From Desulfonatronospira sp. (GTDB lineage: Bacteria > Desulfobacterota > Desulfovibrionia > Desulfovibrionales > Desulfonatronovibrionaceae), in NCBI GenBank assembly GCA_003563255.1, contig PWSL01000250.1, forward strand, positions 1-16,513: a stretch of DNA of 16,513 nt. The letters run 5' to 3'. Below are positions 13,402 to 16,513 of the stretch, piece after piece; within the stretch, counting starts at the first letter, position 1, and every line of letters begins with the position of its first letter. Position numbers and translations under genes: made by a program. Under the pieces are notes generated by a model, which was not told the origin of the DNA, searched no databases, and worked only from the letters and a program-made list of their open reading frames with translations.

Positions 13402-14521
13402 GGGGATCTCCCAGTATCCCGGCCACTGCTGTCTTGTTGTAGAATTCCAGGTAGGCATCCCCGGTATTGGCTATCTCTCCGATGGTCAGGGCTCCAAAGG
13501 TGGTCAGTCCGCAATCAGCCGCCTGCAGCTCCTTTTTAAACTCCTCACCCATGAAAAGGACCCTGGAGATACAGTCCATAAACAGCATGCTGGCCTTGTT
13601 CGGGTCCCCATGGTAATTATTCAGGGCAATGTCCCTGGCCTGAACCGCACCCTCAATAAGAGAGTCCATGTTTCCCCGCAGTATGTATACAAAGGAATTC
13701 ACAGGCACCTCCCCAACGCAGACCAGTTCATCATTTTCGGTAAAAAGAGGGTCGCGCACGATCATTTCCGCGTCCAGCTTGACTATACCCAGGGGGTGGG
13801 CCTTGGCGATGTCGAAAAAGGGCTGTTCATCAAATGACAGACCGGACTGTTCCTTTATGGCACTTTTATACACCTGAAAGGCCGGTTCCCAGTTCAGGGA
13901 GATGACCCTGTTTTTTTCGGATTCAGTCACCTTCATGGTTTTGGTTATGGGGTGCCACCCATGAGCCACTCCTATGCCGCTGCGGACTTCTGATACCCCC
14001 ACCACCGCACCGTCGCCCTTGAGGCCCAGGTTGGTGAAAAGGCAGGGCTTCTGCTCAAAACTCAATGATCCGGCTCCCCCGCCGATATAGTTGGGCATAA
14101 GACCCAGGTTGTTGAAAAGCCCGTCGATAAAGGCGCTGATTCTGGAACTCAGACCGTCCACAAACACGAAAAAGGTCCTGTCCTCCACGTCAACACCCGT
14201 CAGGGCCTCATCCACGGCGTCGTCCATAACCCTGTCGTCATCGCTTAGACCCGGCACATAGAGAGACACTGTATCGTAAAAAAGCCCGGCCACAATGGTG
14301 CCCTTCTCCAGGTTTTCCCCTTCAGCAATAATCTGCGGGAAAATCCCCCCCAGCAGAGGCAGACCGCACTCTTGCAGGACCGGATCAACATTCTCCGGGG
14401 TAAAGCCATCGGCGTCACAGGCCAGGATGAGTATGGACTTCACCCGCCCGTGGTTCTGGACTTCCTGCAGCATGGACTGTAAAGACTCCACAGATCCTTC
14501 CCTGCAAACTCTGAGTATCAT
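13391..14521 (-). CDS. FIST-domain (FIST N + FIST C) sensor protein
   Basis: 376 aa. The FIST N part covers about 20-215, with the diagnostic SGIGVAHGWHPIT (181-193) and YIGGGAGS (145-152). FIST C covers about 218-365 and ends FGALTIGEIANTGDAYLEFY (342-361) then NKT, as in the family. FIST is an intracellular sensory module predicted to bind small ligands such as amino acids. Here it is free-standing, with no output domain or membrane segment. It overlaps the hybrid-kinase gene by 11 bp, so it most likely hands its signal to the GAF-like N-terminus of that kinase (inference). The ATG at 14521 follows a perfect AAGGAGG at 14529-14535. A longer in-frame ATG at 14626 would be translated from the repeat and is rejected. 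No paralogue is in the window. Confidence 0.92.
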   Translation of the reverse strand: MILRVCREGSVESLQSMLQEVQNHGRVKSILILACDADGFTPENVDPVLQECGLPLLGGIFPQIIAEGENLEKGTIVAGLFYDTVSLYVPGLSDDDRVMDDAVDEALTGVDVEDRTFFVFVDGLSSRISAFIDGLFNNLGLMPNYIGGGAGSLSFEQKPCLFTNLGLKGDGAVVGVSEVRSGIGVAHGWHPITKTMKVTESEKNRVISLNWEPAFQVYKSAIKEQSGLSFDEQPFFDIAKAHPLGIVKLDAEMIVRDPLFTENDELVCVGEVPVNSFVYILRGNMDSLIEGAVQARDIALNNYHGDPNKASMLFMDCISRVLFMGEEFKKELQAADCGLTTFGALTIGEIANTGDAYLEFYNKTAVAGILGDPHAE

Positions 14522-14528
14522 ATTCTTA

Positions 14529-14535
14529 CCTCCTT
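14529..14535 (-). promoter_or_regulatory. Strong Shine-Dalgarno AAGGAGG fixing the FIST start
   Basis: AAGGAGG on the minus strand lies 7 nt before the ATG at 14521, the best ribosome site in the window. It rules out the longer frame that begins within the repeat arm. The stretch from 14536 to 14601 between it and the repeat holds nothing I recognise. Confidence 0.85.
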
Positions 14536-14601
14536 GCTTAGTCCCTGTCAGCCCTTTTAAGTAAAGCTGAACAGATTCATGCTTACATATATCTTTGCGG
14601 A

Positions 14602-14745
14602 CAGTATCTGTTTCAGCGCTTTGCATGTAGCATGGGGACTGGCTCTCCCCGCACTTATTTTTAAAATGCCGTCAATCATCCTTCAGAAAAATAAGTGCGG
14701 GGGTGCCTGTCCCCTGCTTTCCTTAACAGCGCTAAACAGATACTG
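14602..14745. repeat. Nested palindromic repeat, type B arms, well-preserved copy
   Basis: Outer arms CAGTATCTGTTTCAGCGCT (14602-14620) and AGCGCTAAACAGATACTG (14728-14745) are inverted repeats differing by one extra base. The core (14634-14714) runs from GGGGACTGGCTCTCCCCGCA to TAAGTGCGGGGGTGCCTGTC and CCC. Read on the other strand, this core is almost the same as the one at 16255-16334, including the loop CTGAAGGATG. With 14522-14601 it makes up the gap between the receiver-kinase and FIST genes; no gene is in it. Confidence 0.9.
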
Positions 14746-14765
14746 CGGACAAAACCCTTTTGCAT

Positions 14766-16196
14766 CTATTGGCACAGGGGCAGACGCACAGTAAGGGTGG
14801 TGCCGGACTCTACTGAAGTCTGCATGTCAATGTTTCCGTTCTGGGTCCTGGCTATAAGGGCCGCGGAGTAGGTACCCAGGCCTGTTCCGGATTTCTTGCC
14901 GTGGGTGCTTAGCTTGTCAAAAAAGACCTCCCTTATTTCCCTGGGCACTTCACCGTGATTGTGGATTGTTATAAGGCTTTCACCAGCCTGGTGCCGCATC
15001 TTGATGCTGACCTCTTTCCCCTGCGGGGATGCCTCCAGGGCATTTTTAATGAGGTTGGAAAACATGGAGTAGCAAAGCATCTCTTCACCACAGACCATGA
15101 AGCTGAAATCATCCGGCACATCCATATCCTGATGCAGAAGTCTCACCTGAATGTTTTTTCCCCTGCTCAGGGGTTCCAGCTGTCTCAAGACCTGCCGCAG
15201 CACACGGATGAGATCAACTTTCCCGGGATCAAGCTGGTATGTCCCCTGCTCCATCTTGTACAGGTCCAGGGACAGGTTTATCATGTTCAGCAGGGTATGC
15301 CCAGATTCTTTTATGTACTGCACCAGTTCCCGGCTTTCATCGTCCAGTGCGTCAGATTCCAGGAGCAGGTCCGGTATTGCTATAATGCCGTTTAAGGGTG
15401 TCTTCATGTCGTGCCTGGTGATGCGCTCAACGTCTTCACGCAGTTGATCCAGGTGCCAGCGCCAGGTGACATCCACGACGGCTGCGACCATCCAGCCTGA
15501 AGCCACCGGCTTGAGGTAAATCTCCCAGTTTTTGTCCCCGGAGGATATTTCCAGCCTGGACTGCTCCCTGGCTTCAAGTAAATCACCAGCATTGCCTTTA
15601 CTTTTGATAACTTGGCGTACCTCAGGGGGGAAAAATCTGCCCTCCAGGGCCGCCCCCTGCCTGTATCCGGCCCTGCCTGCTTCCGGGTTGGCAATCTCCA
15701 CCCTGTGATTTTCTGTGTCCAGAAGCATCACCGGAAAAGGCATGCCCCCAAGCATACCCTCCATGGTCCTGCGCTGCCGGTCCTTTGCTTTTTTCCTGCT
15801 GATCACCCTCAGACAGCGCTGCAGCACTTCCAGAAGCTCCGCCGGAGCCACAGGCTTGGACACAAATTCGTCCAGACGCAGGGCTATGGCCTTTTTCAGG
15901 TTGTCTATGTTGTCAAAGGAAGTGGAGAGTATGACCACCGCTTCCGGATCCTGCTCCCGGATGGCTTCAGCCATTTCCAGGCCGTCCATGCGCGGCATTT
16001 CAATGTCGGTGATGACTATATCGGGATTGAAACGTGAAAATGCGTAAAGCCCTTCCTGGCCGTCCCTGGCCTGATGGACCTCTTTTACCCTGGGCCCAAG
16101 CATCTGGGTTAAAAACTCCAGAGTAAAACTTTCGTCCTCCACGCAAAGAACCGAGACATCTTTTAACTTCAGGTCTGCTTCCATGTCAGTAAACAT
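14766..16196 (-). CDS. Receiver-fused histidine kinase (REC, PAS-like, HisKA, HATPase)
   Basis: 476 aa, soluble. The N-terminal receiver (12-130) has Glu20-Asp21 (CVEDE), phosphoacceptor Asp64 (TDIEMPRMDG), Ser91 and Lys114. Residues 145-245 look like a weak PAS domain (PFPVMLLDTENHRVEIANPE). HisKA has RHDMKTPLNGI with His262. HATPase (about 360-474) has NLIKNALEAS (Asn385) and GTGLGTYSA (437-445). In the adenine-binding box the Asp is Asn413 (HNHGEVP), typical of the subgroup with GEVPxxIRxxFFxK that this protein belongs to. An input receiver ahead of a kinase suggests it is itself the target of another phosphodonor, giving a relay step. The ATG at 16196 has only a weak GAG ribosome site; an ATG at 16184 is the alternative. 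The surrounding gaps are both filled by palindromic repeats. Confidence 0.9.
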   Translation of the reverse strand: MFTDMEADLKLKDVSVLCVEDESFTLEFLTQMLGPRVKEVHQARDGQEGLYAFSRFNPDIVITDIEMPRMDGLEMAEAIREQDPEAVVILSTSFDNIDNLKKAIALRLDEFVSKPVAPAELLEVLQRCLRVISRKKAKDRQRRTMEGMLGGMPFPVMLLDTENHRVEIANPEAGRAGYRQGAALEGRFFPPEVRQVIKSKGNAGDLLEAREQSRLEISSGDKNWEIYLKPVASGWMVAAVVDVTWRWHLDQLREDVERITRHDMKTPLNGIIAIPDLLLESDALDDESRELVQYIKESGHTLLNMINLSLDLYKMEQGTYQLDPGKVDLIRVLRQVLRQLEPLSRGKNIQVRLLHQDMDVPDDFSFMVCGEEMLCYSMFSNLIKNALEASPQGKEVSIKMRHQAGESLITIHNHGEVPREIREVFFDKLSTHGKKSGTGLGTYSAALIARTQNGNIDMQTSVESGTTLTVRLPLCQ

Positions 16197-16212
16197 TGTA
16201 CGCTCGCAATAA

Positions 16213-16364
16213 CACTCCAGCGAAACGTATAAAACTTTTCAACCTGTCTAAATCGGGGACAGGCACCCCCGCACTTATTTTTCTGAAGGATGGTTGACAG
16301 GTTTTAAAAATAAGTGCGGGGAGAGCCAGTCCCCGGAGGTGAATAAATAAGTTTCGCTGTAGTG
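16213..16364. repeat. Nested palindromic repeat, type A arms, well-preserved copy
   Basis: Outer arms CACTCCAGCGAAACGTAT (16213-16230) and ATAAGTTTCGCTGTAGTG (16347-16364) are inverted repeats with two mismatches and match the arms at 5134-5282. The core (16255-16334) starts GGGGACAGGCACCCCCGCAC and ends GCGGGGAGAGCCAGTCCCC. It is nearly identical to the reverse complement of the core at 14634-14714. It fills the gap between the HPt fragment and the receiver-kinase gene; no gene is in it. Confidence 0.9.
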
Positions 16365-16369
16365 ATAAG

Positions 16370-16513
16370 TTAGTCTTGATTGCCCTGGTCCCGGTATTCC
16401 AGGAGTTTATGCAGTTCCTGCAAAAGCTCTTCCCAGGCCCGGCTGACCCCTTCCAAGTCCTTTTCTCTGGCTGCCAGATCCAGCTCACTGGATTTTTGTG
16501 CCGCCCCGGCGAC
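16370..16513 (-). CDS. C-terminal fragment, probably of an HPt-domain protein
   Basis: 47 residues to a TAA at 16370-16372; the 5' part lies outside the window. The sequence (AAQKSSELDLAAREKDLEGV, then SRAWEELLQELHKLLEYRD) resembles the last two helices of a histidine phosphotransfer domain, where LE.AAR..DL..... LL.EL...L..L is common. The phospho-histidine would be upstream and cannot be seen. It could end a stand-alone HPt protein or a hybrid kinase. It is in the same direction as all other genes and is separated from the next by a palindromic repeat. Confidence 0.55.
   Translation of the reverse strand, partial: VAGAAQKSSELDLAAREKDLEGVSRAWEELLQELHKLLEYRDQGNQD

Noticed and set aside
13402..13458. 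Longer hybrid kinase starting at 13458
   Set aside because: It would lie deep within the FIST gene; the ATG at 13401 has a ribosome site, and the paralogous kinase starts at the equivalent residue.

Overview
The window reads as a chromosomal segment of a Gram-negative, signalling-rich anaerobe. The codon use, the moderate GC content (roughly half), the style of the histidine kinases and the many palindromic intergenic repeats suggest Desulfobacterota, perhaps Desulfovibrionales. This is inferred from protein style only; no taxonomic marker gene is present. All thirteen supported genes lie on the minus strand, so transcription runs from high to low coordinates. No tRNA, rRNA, CRISPR array, transposase or integrase gene is visible.

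Right half (16513 to 6992), signal input. In order of transcription: the C-terminal end of a probable histidine phosphotransfer (HPt) protein; a receiver-fused histidine kinase; a FIST-domain ligand sensor overlapping by 11 bp with a large hybrid kinase (GAF-like, PAS, PAS, HisKA, HATPase, REC, REC, HPt); a receiver/HD-GYP c-di-GMP phosphodiesterase; and a PAS histidine kinase whose N-terminal domain is a paralogue of the one in the hybrid kinase.

Left half (6941 to 1), output. First comes a three-domain response regulator (REC, PP2C/SpoIIE phosphatase, RsbW-type HATPase), with the architecture of Pseudomonas HsbR and related to Vibrio SypE. A priming sugar transferase follows, then a SpoIIAA/RsbV-type STAS protein. 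The STAS gene overlaps by 4 bp an unusual protein made of a nucleotidyltransferase-like domain, a left-handed beta-helix and a sugar-transferase-like tail. A family 2 glycosyltransferase, a CysE-type hexapeptide acyltransferase and a degenerate receiver protein (cut by the window edge) complete it. The likely picture is surface polysaccharide synthesis controlled by phosphorelay, partner switching and c-di-GMP.

The gaps between genes hold a family of nested palindromic repeats of about 140-190 bp. A REP-like inverted core (GGGGAC...GTCCCC, with CCCCGCACTTATTTTT) sits inside different outer inverted repeats. Two cores are almost identical yet carry unrelated arms. One relative at 1130-1313 is flanked by 11-bp direct repeats, and deleting it would restore a tight gene junction. 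Three of the elements stop within a few bases of the Shine-Dalgarno sequence of the downstream gene. A coding minisatellite interrupts a receiver domain of the hybrid kinase.

Most worth pursuing: the HsbR/HsbA-like switch placed inside a polysaccharide locus, the apparently catalytically dead nucleotidyltransferase/sugar-transferase fusion translationally coupled to the STAS switch protein, the shared cysteine-containing sensor domain of the two kinases, and the modular repeat family.
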